Shown one piece after another: positions 32,829-45,010 of a stretch of DNA of 64,000 nucleotides (its first letter is position 1; each line of letters starts with the position of its first letter). Below the pieces are notes generated by a model. That model worked only from the letters and a program-made list of their open reading frames with translations, had not been told where the DNA came from and did no database searches. The translations under genes were made by a program, and so were the position numbers. The stretch covers positions 24,405,542-24,469,541 of the forward strand of contig NC_058059.1 in the NCBI RefSeq assembly GCF_020085105.1. Direction: 5' to 3'. The stretch is from Siniperca chuatsi (taxonomy: Eukaryota; Chordata; Actinopteri; Centrarchiformes; Sinipercidae).

Positions 32829-34400
32829 TCAGGATGAAGTTCTGTTATACCCTTCCTCAATGTGTTTCTCCAGCCACAGCTCTGCTAACTGCATTGTTGA
32901 TGCAAACGTGCTTGCTCTTGACCGAAGGCACATTTTGTGTTGCTTCTGGTCAAGACTTGTGTTGCAGTCGACAGGATGATAAATGTGGACAATTCCTGGT
33001 TCTTGACTGCGTAACACTTTTAAACCAGAATTAATAACTTTTGTGAACAAGTCTACGTCTTCCAATCCCCAGCCAAGGATTGAGGTGTCAAAACCTCCGG
33101 CTTTCACTAAATCACTCTTGAAAACACAGGTGATTCCAAAGCCATAATCTCGCCAGAAACCACTTTTTTTGGTGAGCACAAATTTGTTTTCTCTTGGGGC
33201 CTTCTCAGAATACACTATCTTAGGGTTGTACTGACTAAAGACAACAGGGAAATAGACCTGTATCCCTTGGACAGTATTGTCTCTACAGCGTTGCAAGGCA
33301 TCAACACTAAAGATAAGATCAACATCGCAGAAGAAGAGTAGAGTGTCATTATCAAGCTGTGAGGAGCCCAGCTCCAGAGCCAGTCCTCGTGAAAAGTTGC
33401 CTGTCATGGGGATTACGGACAGGTCAGCTTTGGGATACCTCCCGTAGTAGAATTTGATTAACTGAATGTGTTTTCCTCTGTTTTGATTGCTCTCATTGTC
33501 CACCAGAATGATGGAGAGCTTAACATTTTGTTTAGGTATCAAACACATTTTCTCAAAGTTCTCCATAAAGCGGACAAAGGTGTCGTAGCGACCAGACAAT
33601 GGGACAAGAATGTTGACCTTTCTCTGGCTTTGCTTCCACATTTCCCTGGTTGATTCATAAACCTGGAAAGGAGACAAGAACTTCAGAGAATTGGATAGGA
33701 AAGACAGGGATTGGGATTCAGAGTTGATGGCAGCCACAAGTTCAGCCACATTTAACTCTTCAGTTTCAGTAAAGAAGGGTCGGCTAAAGGACTGCTGAAG
33801 GTAAGTGTGCCGCCTCACAGGCACTGTTATTTTGCGTCCTTTATGTTTCTTGTATAGAAGCAGTATGTCTAAGATGTATTCTGCACCATGCATTGGATCC
33901 ACTCTATAGTAGCCATACTGAATCTCTTTAAAGTCAATTACACGGCCACGTGTTTTCGAATTCTCATTAATCATTTCCATGACCTGGAGTATAATGTCTT
34001 CTAGTGCAGTCCGAAACAAGTTCCCAAGGCTTTGCCGAGCCATCTTGTTCTCAACAGCAGAATAAATATGGCGGCCTGTCAGGAAATCCCACTCAATGAC
34101 ATAATTTCTCTCATTGGGCTGATAGAGCATGTAGGAAGGTGGGGACCCCAGCTGTTGGTCCTCCCACAGTACTTTTGTATCACTGAGGTAACTCATAATC
34201 AGGCCTTCACGGTGGAGCAGGATGGTGCGGTAACGAAGCCTTGAGATCTCACGGCTCAGCATGAAGCCGTGGAGCCGGTACTGGTAGGCAGGCTTTTTGT
34301 TGGGGTGGAGTGTAATGGCATTGTGGATCTTGCTACTGCGAAGTTCTTCAATGAAACCTTGAAGCTTGTGTTCATAGTTCTCATAGAAGAGCTGCTGCAT
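32829..34400 (-). CDS. chsy3: chsy3 coding exon 3 (residues 288-810)
   Basis: Acceptor tttccacag precedes ATGCAGCAGCTC; stop TGA at 32831-32829. Encodes MQQLFYENYEHKLQGFIEEL, ITLHPNKKPAYQYRLH, the linker, and the GalNAc-transferase domain with CDVDLIF, then ends LAELWLEKHIEEGYNRTSS. No frameshift or internal stop. Confidence 0.95.
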   Translation of the reverse strand: MQQLFYENYEHKLQGFIEELRSSKIHNAITLHPNKKPAYQYRLHGFMLSREISRLRYRTILLHREGLIMSYLSDTKVLWEDQQLGSPPSYMLYQPNERNYVIEWDFLTGRHIYSAVENKMARQSLGNLFRTALEDIILQVMEMINENSKTRGRVIDFKEIQYGYYRVDPMHGAEYILDILLLYKKHKGRKITVPVRRHTYLQQSFSRPFFTETEELNVAELVAAINSESQSLSFLSNSLKFLSPFQVYESTREMWKQSQRKVNILVPLSGRYDTFVRFMENFEKMCLIPKQNVKLSIILVDNESNQNRGKHIQLIKFYYGRYPKADLSVIPMTGNFSRGLALELGSSQLDNDTLLFFCDVDLIFSVDALQRCRDNTVQGIQVYFPVVFSQYNPKIVYSEKAPRENKFVLTKKSGFWRDYGFGITCVFKSDLVKAGGFDTSILGWGLEDVDLFTKVINSGLKVLRSQEPGIVHIYHPVDCNTSLDQKQHKMCLRSRASTFASTMQLAELWLEKHIEEGYNRTSS

Positions 34401-37400
34401 CTGTGGAAAGAGTTGCAACACCATGAGAAGAGCATGGACAATGTCCAAGTACAAGTACAACACCCTCACCTCCTTTTACCATTTGCCACCTTGATCAAAT
34501 TAGACTAACTGTGCATTTAATCAAAATGTTCTTTTCATTACAGATTTACTGCAAACTGAGCTGTAGACAGTATTTTACTGACCAATATATTGAAAAGTCT
34601 TTTCTACTATGTGGGCAGCAAGCTTGAAATAGAGGAAGATGCATTCAAGAGTGCAGGCCATATGAGGGGGAAAATTACATCATTACACAGACTTAAAGTA
34701 AAAAAGCATGAACCGGTTAAAAAAGTAATCCAGATTAACACAAATTGTAAAATTTAATAGTTTGAATTTTAAAATAAAGTGTAACTTACTAATACTGGTT
34801 TATTGCAACTTGGATCTTACTGTCATAGGTTTGGCCATTAGGTCTATTGGTAATAATAATATTGTACACGCCACATTAACTGCTGGAGATCTGGAAACAT
34901 GGTGACATAGCTGAAAAGAAATCAGAAACCTTCAGTCAGACGATCAGACAGGATGGAAACAAACTTCCAGGTTAGTCAAACTTATTTCAAAAGGAATGAA
35001 AGGTGAACAGTCAAAATATCACTCAAACTGTCCAATCATCCATCACATTATACAGACCCACTTCCTGCTTCAACTTTGACCAACTGTACTTACTGTAGTT
35101 GTGTGCACACAGTTTTCCTGTACAATTTTGGCTTGCTCACTTTCAGTTTTACCTAAAAATACAGTGGTTTAGAATAGATAATCTGGTGAGTCTGACTGCT
35201 TGTGTTTTTTGCCCTGCTCGACTTTGGTGTAGCGATGTCACCATGTTCTCAGATCTCAGCAAATAACCAAACCACAATTTCCAGCAGATGTGGCTGTGTA
35301 GCGTTCCAGCTCCATCGCAGTGGCTGGAAACATTCCGCTGCCATTCTAGCCCGCTCGCCAATGTCCAATGTGGAACGTCTTTGTCACGGCTCACAGGCAG
35401 CCCTTTTTTCCACTCCAAAATGTTACCCACCCATCTTTTAAGGAGCAGAACGTGTCTCTGAAATGTGAAAGTCACTTGTGAATGTATATTAATGCCTAAA
35501 TTCACTGACAATCCACTAAAAATATATATTTAATGTGTTACTGACTTTATCGTTACGTACATACAGCAAAATGATTTATTTATTTATCTATTTTTGTTAT
35601 TAATAATTTTGAATACATTTACTTTATAACAGGACAAAAAGACACAACATAGACAATTATGCACACTCACATGGAAAATCCATTCTAACTAGGATGGTAT
35701 GGGGAGGGTGGTGGGAGGGTACAAGGATACATACAAATACAGCAAAACTAGTTTTTCTTGTTGGTTTCTGTCACTTCTGAAGTCAGTGAAGCTTTATTTG
35801 TACTATTAGTACTTTATTACAACTATTGAAATGTTCAGCTCTTTATTTATGCATGTATTTTTCTTTTTTATACTTTTTAAAATATTGAGCTTTTAACAGG
35901 TCAATGGAGCAATCCTCCTTTTTGATATCTTTTACAGTTTTTAAATGATCACAGTTTAAGTTTTATGCTTTTTTTCAGTCCTTTTCTGAGTTTATAATGG
36001 GTGTGTATTTAGTGAGCAAGAGTTGATGACACCATTGCTAGAGGGGCAGCTGTAAAAGCTTCTTAAAAATTTCTGTTCAACTTGCTCTCAATGCCCACAC
36101 TGACTGTAATGATAATTTGGCTCTGACACTAGTAAAAACACAAATGTGTCCACTTTTAAAACTGTGATTTCTCTGTAATTTTTAACTTTATCCACACAAA
36201 CAAATCCACAGAAATGCCCTCCGGTGCTGACGGTGAGGTCATTTCACAAATATAACCAACAGTTTAAGCTTTTTTGATGGGAACTTCTACAGATTTCTCT
36301 CTCTCTCTATCTCAATGACAGACCACTTTACCCAGTAAATTCAAAATTCAAATCTACCTCTTATGTCTGTCTTTCTCTCTCTGTCTCTTTTTGTCTGTCT
36401 GTCTGTCTGTCTGTCTCTCTCACTCTCCCTGTCTGTCTCTTTCTCTCCTCTTCAACAAACTCAATTTCTACTACTCCTACATCCATTTAGCTACAGAAAC
36501 CATTCAAATATCAACATGTTCCGCTCTTTAAAGAGCAACTAAACACCCAAACTTTTTTCAGCTGAAGACCAATGTAAATGGGTAATTAGTAGTGTTGTTG
36601 ATGGATTCAGGTCCAAATCTTGACATTTTAGTGCAAAGTATTTGAATTCTACACGTTGTGTTATAAATATGCATAGCGACTCCCCTCTACAGGTTGAAAC
36701 CAGGCTATTGCAATTGAATTTTGCTATTGGCTGATCTGGAGGCAGGTGACATATATGGTGGTAGCCCCCCCCCCCAAAAATACACCAGGCTCACGAAACT
36801 CAGATCAAACTATCAAACTAGGCAGTGCTGATCAAATAGGAATCAAGATTCTGTTACTGCGTTGCCTACTTCCCGCCACAAATGTTTTCAGAAACACATT
36901 TTATTGTTGTGTTTAGCTGTAATTTGAGAAAGTTTGTGACCAGGCCACCATTTTTTTTCCTGCTTGAAAACAGACCATGCACCACCTCAACTTGCATTAG
37001 TTGTTCAGCGCTACGAAATGTCACTCGTCGTTGCTCTGATTGGTTGTAGGTCTATCAAATTTTTTCCATCTTTATGGGGACATCCACACACATCTACTGG
37101 TTCTTCTGTTTGTGGGGACTTCCACACACAAAAACAGTTTTTTTCTATCTTTGCGGGGATTTACACACACACACACAAACTGGTTTTGCTATCTTTGTAG
37201 GGACTTTTGTGGGAATTTGTACTACTTTCAACAATTTATTACAACAGAAGTGAAAACCATTGGCAATATTACAGTAACTTCCAGCTTTTCTGGCAATGTA
37301 TTTCAGCTCTTAGCTTCTTTAGGTAATGCATTCTTCTTCCGTGTGTTTTTCGATCTACTACTACTTGCATATTTTCAGTTACAGAAACCATTCAAATGTT

Positions 37401-40225
37401 AAAACTTGCTCTTTAAGGCTGCTCCTATTCAATGCTTTTCTACCATTAATAGTTTTTAAAATATTGTACTTTTTTTTCAACAATTTATAGAAGTAAAAAC
37501 CATTGACAATATGACAATTTAGCTTCCAGCTTTTCTAGCAATGTATTTCAGCTCTTAAGTTCTTTAGGTAATGGTAGGTAATGCAGTTCCGCTTCCAATT
37601 CTGGCAATTCCTCTTCTGTATGTTTTTCGGTCGACTAATACTTCTGCATACTTTCAGCTAAAGACACAATTCAAATATAAAAATGTTATGCTCTTTAAGA
37701 ACATTAATGTTTCTATTAAACTTTTCAACTTAACTTTTCAACTCCCAATTCTACCAGTTTTACATTTCAGCTTCCAGGTTTTTGAGCAGTCTAGTGCAAT
37801 ACATATGAGCTTTCAGATTTTTCAGGCAAATTCATTTCAGATTTCTGCGTTTTCAGCAATGTCTTGCAATTTATTTCAGCTGTCAGCATTCACACACATT
37901 TTCTAGTTAATACCTGAATTCCCACAGAACTCATCCAATTCCCCCACTGTCATTGAATACAGACTCCGTGATATTCCAGGAACCTGAAAGAACAGAAAGC
38001 AGATTGACTTAGTCCGTACCTCATAAGACCATACACATTGTGTTCCACCAAAGCGTCGCACACAGCGGCCCACTTCCACATCCTCGTGGGTGGTGTACAT
38101 CTCCCTCAGACAGGTATTGATGTGAGGGACCATCCTGCGTAGCACTTCTCTACTGAAGATCATCCCAGGGCCTCCCATGCAGAAGTTCTCTCCGGGCTCT
38201 AGGGCCAGTCTGCCCAACTCCTCAGCCATGCCCAGGCCTGTCTGGCCGAGGTAAAGGGGCTTGCTGCTGTTCAGCGACCGCAGGAACAACTCCAGCTTCT
38301 CACCTGGTAGAGGGTGAAGAGGGAGAAATTAGATGGGCTCTTTAATAATACAGTCATCCTGGGCTGGGTAAGGTTTGAAATTTATGGAAAATGTATTCTT
38401 TTTTTGATATATTACTTTGCTTAGTATAAACATGTTTTTCTACCAAAAACTTTTTATTAATTTTATAAAGCTAGCCATACTTATCAAATCCATCAGTGTG
38501 TAATGTTACTTTAAAAAAGGCAAAAATAAACTAAAGTATAAAACTGACAAAATGATGATATATTGCTATTATGTTATTTATTTATTGTGTCATGCACATA
38601 CAAGTTCCCAGCCCACATGGACTTATAAGACACCAACAATTTCCACTGCAGTGGTGAAACATTTGTCAGATATGAACATAACTTCTTACATTACACTGGA
38701 GAACTTTGTCTTCTGTCCCAGGCTCTACAAATAAAATCAGCCACACAAAAGGTTCCCTTCCTAAAACAAAAGTCAAGTTTCTTATAATCATTCATCAGAG
38801 GAACTCATCAGAAATGAAGGACATTTTACTAAAAAGAGTAGCCCATAAATCATCATATAATGAGCAATAAAACATGAAATGAACTTCATCCTCAGTCTAA
38901 CCTAAATCACATAAACAAAGTATTTTCTCTTCAGGGAGACCAGTAAACCTGCATGTTTCAATAGCTAATGGTAATGTACCTGAACGTAGCACACAGAGAT
39001 CTTTGACTTATAATGAAATTTAGGAAATAATTTAATGCCAACTTAAAGTACTCACCAGGTTTCATTACTTAGCGCTATTGAAGTTATTTCATTACTACTA
39101 AAAAAGTATTGAGATTCCATATCCATAATGAGATAAACTCATTTAAAATTAAAATAAAAAATCGAATCAAACTGTGGGTCTTATTTTCGTAGTTCTTGCC
39201 ATCATTTCTATTAACTATGATAACATTGTCCTCACTAAGGTAATTGCTGAGATCTGGGAACATGGCGACATCACTACAACATAGTCTGACAGGGCAAGAA
39301 ACTGAGCAGTAAATCCACCCAAAACATCCGTAAGAATCCCTCATTGCATAGGAAAACTCAACTCTACAAACACAACTAAAGTACAGTAGGTCAACGTTGA
39401 AGCAGGAAGTGGGTCTGTAAACTGCAGTGGATGTTGGTGAACATGTGGCCATGTTCCCAGATCTCATCAAATAACTTTTTAAGTACAATGGTATTATTAC
39501 CAGTGGGACGGATGGCCACAACTACAAAAATAAGACCGAAGTTGTTATAGAACAGAATTATCCTTTAAGCATGGCTGGATTAACCAATGCATGCCTAAGG
39601 GTAAAAATGAGCTGTGGACCCCTACTGACCGTGTGTTTGCTGTAATTTGGTTAAACACATTTTGGAATAAGTAAACCATGTAAATTTTGACACAGAGCCC
39701 CTCTACAACATAGGCAATTATGCAAAACTGTGGAAGCACAGTATGGACTTCTGGCACAACTTCACCTACTTCCAAGGTGCATGGAGAATGGAAATAGTCT
39801 GAAAAGGTCAAAACTCCAGCAGCAGTTGTAGTATAGACAACAACTTTATTGTCAGACTGACGCGTTTCAGTTTGTGGCTTTTATCAGGGTCATGATGCAC
39901 AATCATTAACGTTTGGCCCCCGAGGGTCTGATGCTTCAGGACAGGGTCAGATTGCTAAATCATCCCTGCCTTTAAGATTAGTTAAAATGAGGTTAAGAAT
40001 TTGGTAAGGGTTTGAAATACAGAGTTACAAATACAATTCTTTTTTTAAAAGCCACCATAGTTCATTACAATAGTCCACAATTTTTCATATAGGCTATTTT
40101 TGACTATAGCAACATAATCTCCTCGTGAATATGTATTTAAAAAACTATAAATTCGGACTATGGGAATCACTATGCATCATGAATTTAAGTAGGTCTACTT
40201 CAGAAAGCTGTATTTCTCTCACTCT

Positions 40226-40259
<34 letters not shown>

Positions 40260-40858
40260 CCGTCAGTTTAGGAATAATCACCTCTTATGTAAACGTCATC
40301 ATCTGCCCTCATGAACCACTCGTATTTATCCAGGTAGTGGTCGTGGATGTACTTCAGCATCATGAATGACTTCTTCTGTGGCGGGTAGGAGTCATCCACA
40401 CCTGCCAGCGAAACCACAGGGACAGGGATGGGCACGTGGACTGTGCCAGAGCCAGCGCTCGAGAAAAACTCCACCTTCCCGGGTATGGAACTCACCCAGG
40501 TCTTGTACGCAGCCACGGCGCGAGACCGAAGATATTTTTTTGCTGTCATCACGCCGACATAGACGAAATGCTTTGGTCTGCTTATGGGTCTCCCGGTATC
40601 TCCGCTACTGTTCCCCGTACTGAATATCCTGTCCTCCTCTTGACTTAACTGCGGGCTGTGCCGGTCTTTGATAGCCGCGGTGTGCCCGAGGATGGCAGGA
40701 CCTTTACCAACGGAAGAGTCACTATAGTACAAACACGCGGGAGATTTTTTCCTTTTACTTTCCAGAACCTGAGGTACGATGAGCCAAGAGGACGCGGTGA
40801 ATCCGAGAAAGACGCCGAAAATCACGGTCGTCCACGGTCTCCTTGATTTCAGAGCCAT
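32829..40858 (-). CDS. chsy3: Chondroitin sulfate synthase 3, complete gene, three coding exons
   Basis: A bifunctional Golgi glycosyltransferase adding alternating glucuronic acid and N-acetylgalactosamine to growing chondroitin chains. Exons 40282-40858, 38020-38303 and 32829-34400 join in frame to 810 residues (human CHSY3 882, CHSY1 802). N-terminal type II signal anchor at about residues 10-30 (VIFGVFLGFTASSWLIV); a variable stem; then the beta3 domain with VGVMTAKKYL and DxD motif RADDDVY (186-188); a second domain with CDVDLIF (DVD 646-648), GFWRDYGFGITC and GWGLEDVDLF. CHSY3 rather than CHSY1 is supported by FGGTQCVWSYE, STFASTMQLAELWLEKH and the C-terminal YNRTSS, which match remembered CHSY3. 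All splice sites are GT-AG. Transcribed in the same direction as sptlc1, about 10 kb upstream of it. Confidence 0.95.
34811..35300. repeat. Palindromic MITE-like repeat, copy in chsy3 intron 2
   Basis: Contains ggagatctggaaacatggtg near 34886 and its inverted partner caccatgttctcagatctca near 35238, plus the flanking tggtaataataatattgtac. Same family as 39177-39537, with more internal sequence. Boundaries approximate. Confidence 0.5.
36365..36449 (+). repeat. (TCTG/TC)n low-complexity tract
   Basis: Runs of tctgtctgtctgtctg and tctctctc in chsy3 intron 2. The preceding 35560-36360 shows nothing recognisable. Confidence 0.9.
36455..37705 (+). repeat. Diverged ~200-bp repeat units, interrupted by a MITE
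   Basis: Three related units share cttcaacaa..., ttcagctcttag, a 'tactact/ctactaatac' block, ctacagaaaccattcaaat and gctctttaa: partial at about 36455-36533, then 37228-37418 and 37476-37705. Between the first and second lies a different repeat, 36534-37210. A minisatellite-like array within chsy3 intron 2. Confidence 0.55.
36534..37075 (+). repeat. Teleost MITE-like repeat, mate at the window's right edge
   Basis: Starts aagagcaactaaacaccc and ends in tgctctgattggttgtaggt ctatc. The segment 36955-37070 matches the reverse complement of 63880-64000 (gctgcttgaaaacagatc, tcagcgctacg, ttgctctgattggttgtggg). No coding capacity. Confidence 0.6.
38020..38303 (-). CDS. chsy3: chsy3 coding exon 2 (residues 193-287)
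   Basis: Acceptor ctaccag, donor TATGAG|gtacgg, 284 bases, ends on a codon boundary. Encodes EKLELFLRSLNSSKPLYLGQ, LEPGENFCMGGPGMIFSREV and TTHEDVEVGRCVRRFGGTQC, nearly identical to human CHSY3. Confidence 0.95.
39177..39537. repeat. Palindromic MITE-like repeat in chsy3 intron 1
   Basis: Long imperfect terminal inverted repeats of about 100 bases: ggtcttattttcgtagtt at 39177 pairs with aactacaaaaataagacc at 39520-39537, and gagatctgggaacatggc at 39251 pairs with gccatgttcccagatctc at 39448-39465. No clear target duplication. Same family as 34811-35300. Confidence 0.65.
39830..39930 (-). repeat. Retroelement 3' fragment with hammerhead-like motif
   Basis: On the minus strand, 39887-39859 reads CTGATAAAAGCCACAAACTG followed by AAACGCGTC. 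The arrangement CTGATxA, short stem, GAAAC, GTC resembles the hammerhead ribozymes reported in Penelope-like elements. The core has A where CTGATGA needs G and the stem is weak, so an active ribozyme is unlikely. In chsy3 intron 1. Confidence 0.45.
40226..40256 (+). repeat. (CA)n microsatellite
   Basis: About 14 tandem ac units in chsy3 intron 1, 25 bases from the exon 1 donor. Confidence 0.95.
40282..40858 (-). CDS. chsy3: chsy3 coding exon 1 (residues 1-193)
   Basis: ATG at 40858-40856, start MALKSRRPWTTVIFGVFLG matches the CHSY3 N-terminus. Donor ATAAGAG|gtgatt splits a glycine codon. Encodes the signal anchor, a short stem (much shorter than the proline/glutamine-rich human stem) and the first half of the beta3-glycosyltransferase domain up to ADDDVYIRG. 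Confidence 0.95.
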
Positions 40859-41199
40859 TGCTGTTTACCTTACGATGAGTTTAGCTCGGCGGTGATGCAC
40901 GAATGCTGCCGTTGTCTGGGGAGGTGCCGCCGTATATGGGCATCATAAATCTCTGTAGAGCATTATAGGTGTCCTACCTGATGTGAAAAAATACACTTTC
41001 CACCTCTGGTAGCATGATTTTTTGGCGGCCAAACAGACATGTTTCCCCTTCTGAATAGTCTGATACATACTCCAAACTCGCCTATCCCATTTGAAACTGT
41101 AGCCTATCTCAAACTAACCCAGTCGAGAGGGGTCTGTCTGCGGACTGCAAGAGGGGGGCGTAACTTGAAGTTGTCTAAATCACACAGAACCACACGAGA
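40859..41199. promoter_or_regulatory. Presumed chsy3 5' UTR and promoter region
   Basis: Sequence immediately upstream of the chsy3 ATG, somewhat richer in CpG than its surroundings (gctcggcggtgatgcacg, gaggtgccgccgtatatg). No TATA box is evident. Called by position only. Confidence 0.35.
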
Positions 41200-41214
41200 T
41201 GTCAAAACGAGATG
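41200..41214 (+). repeat. Target-site duplication, left, of the I/Nimb-like LINE
   Basis: tgtcaaaacgagatg, identical to 42251-42265. Confidence 0.85.
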
Positions 41215-42250
41215 TCAAAACGAACGGTAGATGCACTAAAACCCTGGTGGGAAAAGGAGAGGAGAGAAACAAAAAGTTTGTCCATTTTGGATGGACAATT
41301 GAGCAGAAAGCAAAAGAACTAGGAATAACTGAAATAAACATTAGTCCAACAGTACCACTCCCTGTAATACATGCTTGGATACTCCCTGACCCTATAGTAG
41401 ATCTCACATTGCTTGGCATTTTACATCCACAGATAATACAGACCTATATAGAAAGTATCTACTACAGCTATGTTCAAATGTATACAGATGCTTCAAAGAA
41501 CACAGCTAACAACATTTGTATTTCATTCATAGTTCCAGATTTCAACATTAAAATTGGCAAATGAATCAGTGATGGAGTATCGGTGCATAATGGGGAGATG
41601 CTGGCAATTCTGTCAGCATTGCGATGGGCTGAAGATGTGAGACCATTGAGAGCAGTTATATGCTCTGATTCCAGCTCATCATTAATCAGCTTGAAACGCA
41701 GCCATTAAGACAGCAGACCAGATGTCTTAATAGAGATACAACAAACACTATATAGAATTCAAATGATGGGGCTAAATATGACATTTGTATGGATACCAGC
41801 ACATTTAGGAATCAAAGGAAATGAAATAGCTGACGAGTGTGAAAAGGAAGCCACAAAAACGAATCACACTGACATTACAGTATGCCTTAGTAAAATGGAA
41901 ATGAAAACCACAGTTAAGGACAAGTTGAAAGAAAGGTGGCAGAAGCAGTGGGAAGAGGAGAGAACAGGAAGGTGGTTATACAACATTCAAAGAAAAGTCG
42001 GTGTGATGAGGAAAACGGGGAGAACCAGGAGAGAGGAAACAATAATATCCTGGCTACGTTTAGGGCGCACAGGATTAAACAGTACATTATGTAAAATCCC
42101 ATCATACATCATACAGGAAGATGTACAGTCTGTGGTCAAGAAGAAACTTTAGAACATGTTATGATTTACTGTCCATTTAATCATTAGTGAATGTACAGTT
42201 ATAAAACTTTACGAAGCAGAAGAAGAAGATGAAGAAGAAGAAGAAGAAGC
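41215..42250 (+). pseudogene. I/Nimb-like LINE 3' end: RNase H, Cys/His knuckle and (GAA)n tail, with target duplication
   Basis: 5'-truncated non-LTR insertion. RNase H motifs are readable across one in-frame stop: MYTDASKNT (first Asp, about 41477), GEMLAILSALRWAEDV (Glu), ICSDSSSSL (Asp) and FVWIPAHLGIKGNEIADECE (final His/Asp). A terminal zinc knuckle follows in another frame: CTVCGQEETLEHVMIYCPF (about 42124-42178). It ends in (gaa)n at 42211-42249. Identical 15-bp repeats tgtcaaaacgagatg flank it at 41200-41214 and 42251-42265. RNase H plus this knuckle points to the I/Nimb group; not tested by alignment. Confidence 0.8.
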
Positions 42251-42265
42251 TGTCAAAACGAGATG
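42251..42265 (+). repeat. Target-site duplication, right, of the I/Nimb-like LINE
   Basis: tgtcaaaacgagatg, identical to 41200-41214. Confidence 0.85.
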
Positions 42266-42435
42266 GTGTCGGCAAGATTGCGGATCGTGTAACTACTATA
42301 TCAAAGACAACAGTAAGAATATTTTCCCGAGATAACCGTTTAAAATGAAGTAACGTCATGTTTACAGTAGTAACACATATTGTTACTAGAGTTGATAATC
42401 TATTAAAACTTTATGGAACTCCATGCACACTGCTT

Positions 42436-42531
42436 GGCTAACATAAACATTCATTGCCGTCCTCAGTCTTGAACCTAAATAAAACCCAAAGGTGCAGGTC
42501 TGTCAGTCTGTCTGTCTGTCTGTCTGCATAA
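42436..42531 (+). repeat. Left copy of ~100-bp long-distance inverted repeat
   Basis: Matches the reverse complement of 53510-53614 with few differences; ends in a (tctg)n run. Candidate left terminus of the KDZ-type element. Confidence 0.75.
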
Positions 42532-42829
42532 TACCCTGACTTTTTTCCCTCTTTACAGCTCAAATTCCCAATTGTGTTCCTGTCAGTCTCAGGACTTCTG
42601 TGGTAAGTCCGTTTTATTACTTACCATGCACTATGTCTGTGTTGAACAATGCTTTATCTAATACTTGTCAAATATTTTACTTTTAGACATGGGAAACTCA
42701 GTTAAGCTTCAGAAGCGTTAAGATAAAGGTGGTGAGGACTCGGGAGATGTATTGTTGGCCGTGCAAAGGTATCTTACCTTAGTCAAGACCTTCCCCAGCC
42801 CACCTCCAGACAGACCCTTCCACATCTAT

Positions 42830-43062
42830 TACACCTCAACAGGCTGAACCTGATGATGTGGCACTGAGCTGTTGTTCATGTTCTGAGATTGTGTACAGTA
42901 AGGCAAAGAAGAGAGACCACCAACCTGATTATTATTGGGGTTTGTGACTCGAAAAGGTTGAGGACCACTGGCCTAGAACATGCTGATTGTAGGTGCTTGG
43001 AGTGCAGAGCCACTGCAGTCTTTTGTGAGGCTTGTCTGAAGAGGACTCCACCTTCCTGATAA
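42830..43062 (+). pseudogene. KDZ transposase relic: cysteine cluster
   Basis: Plus strand gives DVALSCCSCSE, then, after frame breaks, EHADCRCLECRATAVFCEAC LKRTP as CxCxxC...CxxC spacing. Cysteine clusters of this kind (CxC-like) precede the catalytic domain of KDZ transposases. Decay is evident from intervening stops. Its place, a few hundred bases from the left inverted repeat and on the same strand as the catalytic exons, supports the assignment. Confidence 0.5.
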
Positions 43063-44058
43063 GTAGAATGTAAGAACAATAGTATGCACTCACCCATACA
43101 GACATAGCAAGGTCACAGTTATTTTAAATAGATTCATTAGATTCTTCTAATTGTATTAGCACCATGTAGTATTAACTATTAGGTTATAGGTGACACACTC
43201 AAGTAATTTAACAACTAAATCAAGTAAATAACAACTTCTTAGTGAACCATGTCCAGTATCACCTTGGCCTTTACTGTATGTGCAATGTGCAATGTGAGCA
43301 TGATGATAGAGAAACAAGCTTTTCTGTCTGTACCAGTCTCGCCCCCACATGCTCTATATGAATGTGTGTCTGCGCACTCAGCGAGAGAGTTGTCTGCAGT
43401 GACATTTATTAGCAAAATAATTGATGACAAGACACATTGCAAACACACACTAAAACAGGGAATGTTGTCAAGGTAACAGGCCTATGTCATATGAGGAATA
43501 GCCTATGCCTCAGCCTCTGTAATTTTACAGTTTAAAATGTCCTAGAACGTTAAACAATACATTAGCCATCATTGTGGCATGTCTTGATAAACCTTACAAT
43601 TAGGGTGTCAATAAATAAATAAAACATATGAAATAAGGTCTAATTACAAAAGTTCTGATCAGTCAGGAATAGGCGTGGTTTGAAATATTAATAGCTATTT
43701 ACAGACTGTGTGGGCTGAAATGCGGCCTAATTCTCCTTTTACAATAATTCACTACATGTTTACAATCAGGAAGGCAAACTCATTAAAATATGCAATAATT
43801 AAGATCAGTGTATATGATGACGTAGTGGAAGATCTAAGTACAGTGGCGTGCAAAAGTGTTTGCCTTCTTCCTGATTTCTTATTTTTTTGCATGTTTGTCA
43901 CACTTAAATGTTTCAGATCATAAAACAAATTTAAATATTAGTCAAAGATAACACAAGTAAACACAAAATGCAGTTTTTAAATGAAGGTTGTTATTATTAA
44001 GGGAAAACGAAATCCAAACCTACATGGCCCTGTGTGAAAAAGTGATTGCCCCCTAAAC

Positions 44059-44860
<802 letters not shown>

Positions 44861-45010
44861 AGAAGAGCAAAATGAAGACTTTGGAGTGGCCTAGTGGAGA
44901 TAAGTTGAGCAAACTGTTTGCGAATGTTTATTCAACATCTGTTGCATAATAGCTGAACCTTATATGGATTCAGATGTGAATTTGATACAGCATTCTAGTA
45001 TGGCTGACAG

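Noticed and set aside
37040-37402. 120-residue plus-strand open frame
   Set aside because: Low-complexity translation of ca-repeats and the minisatellite-like units.
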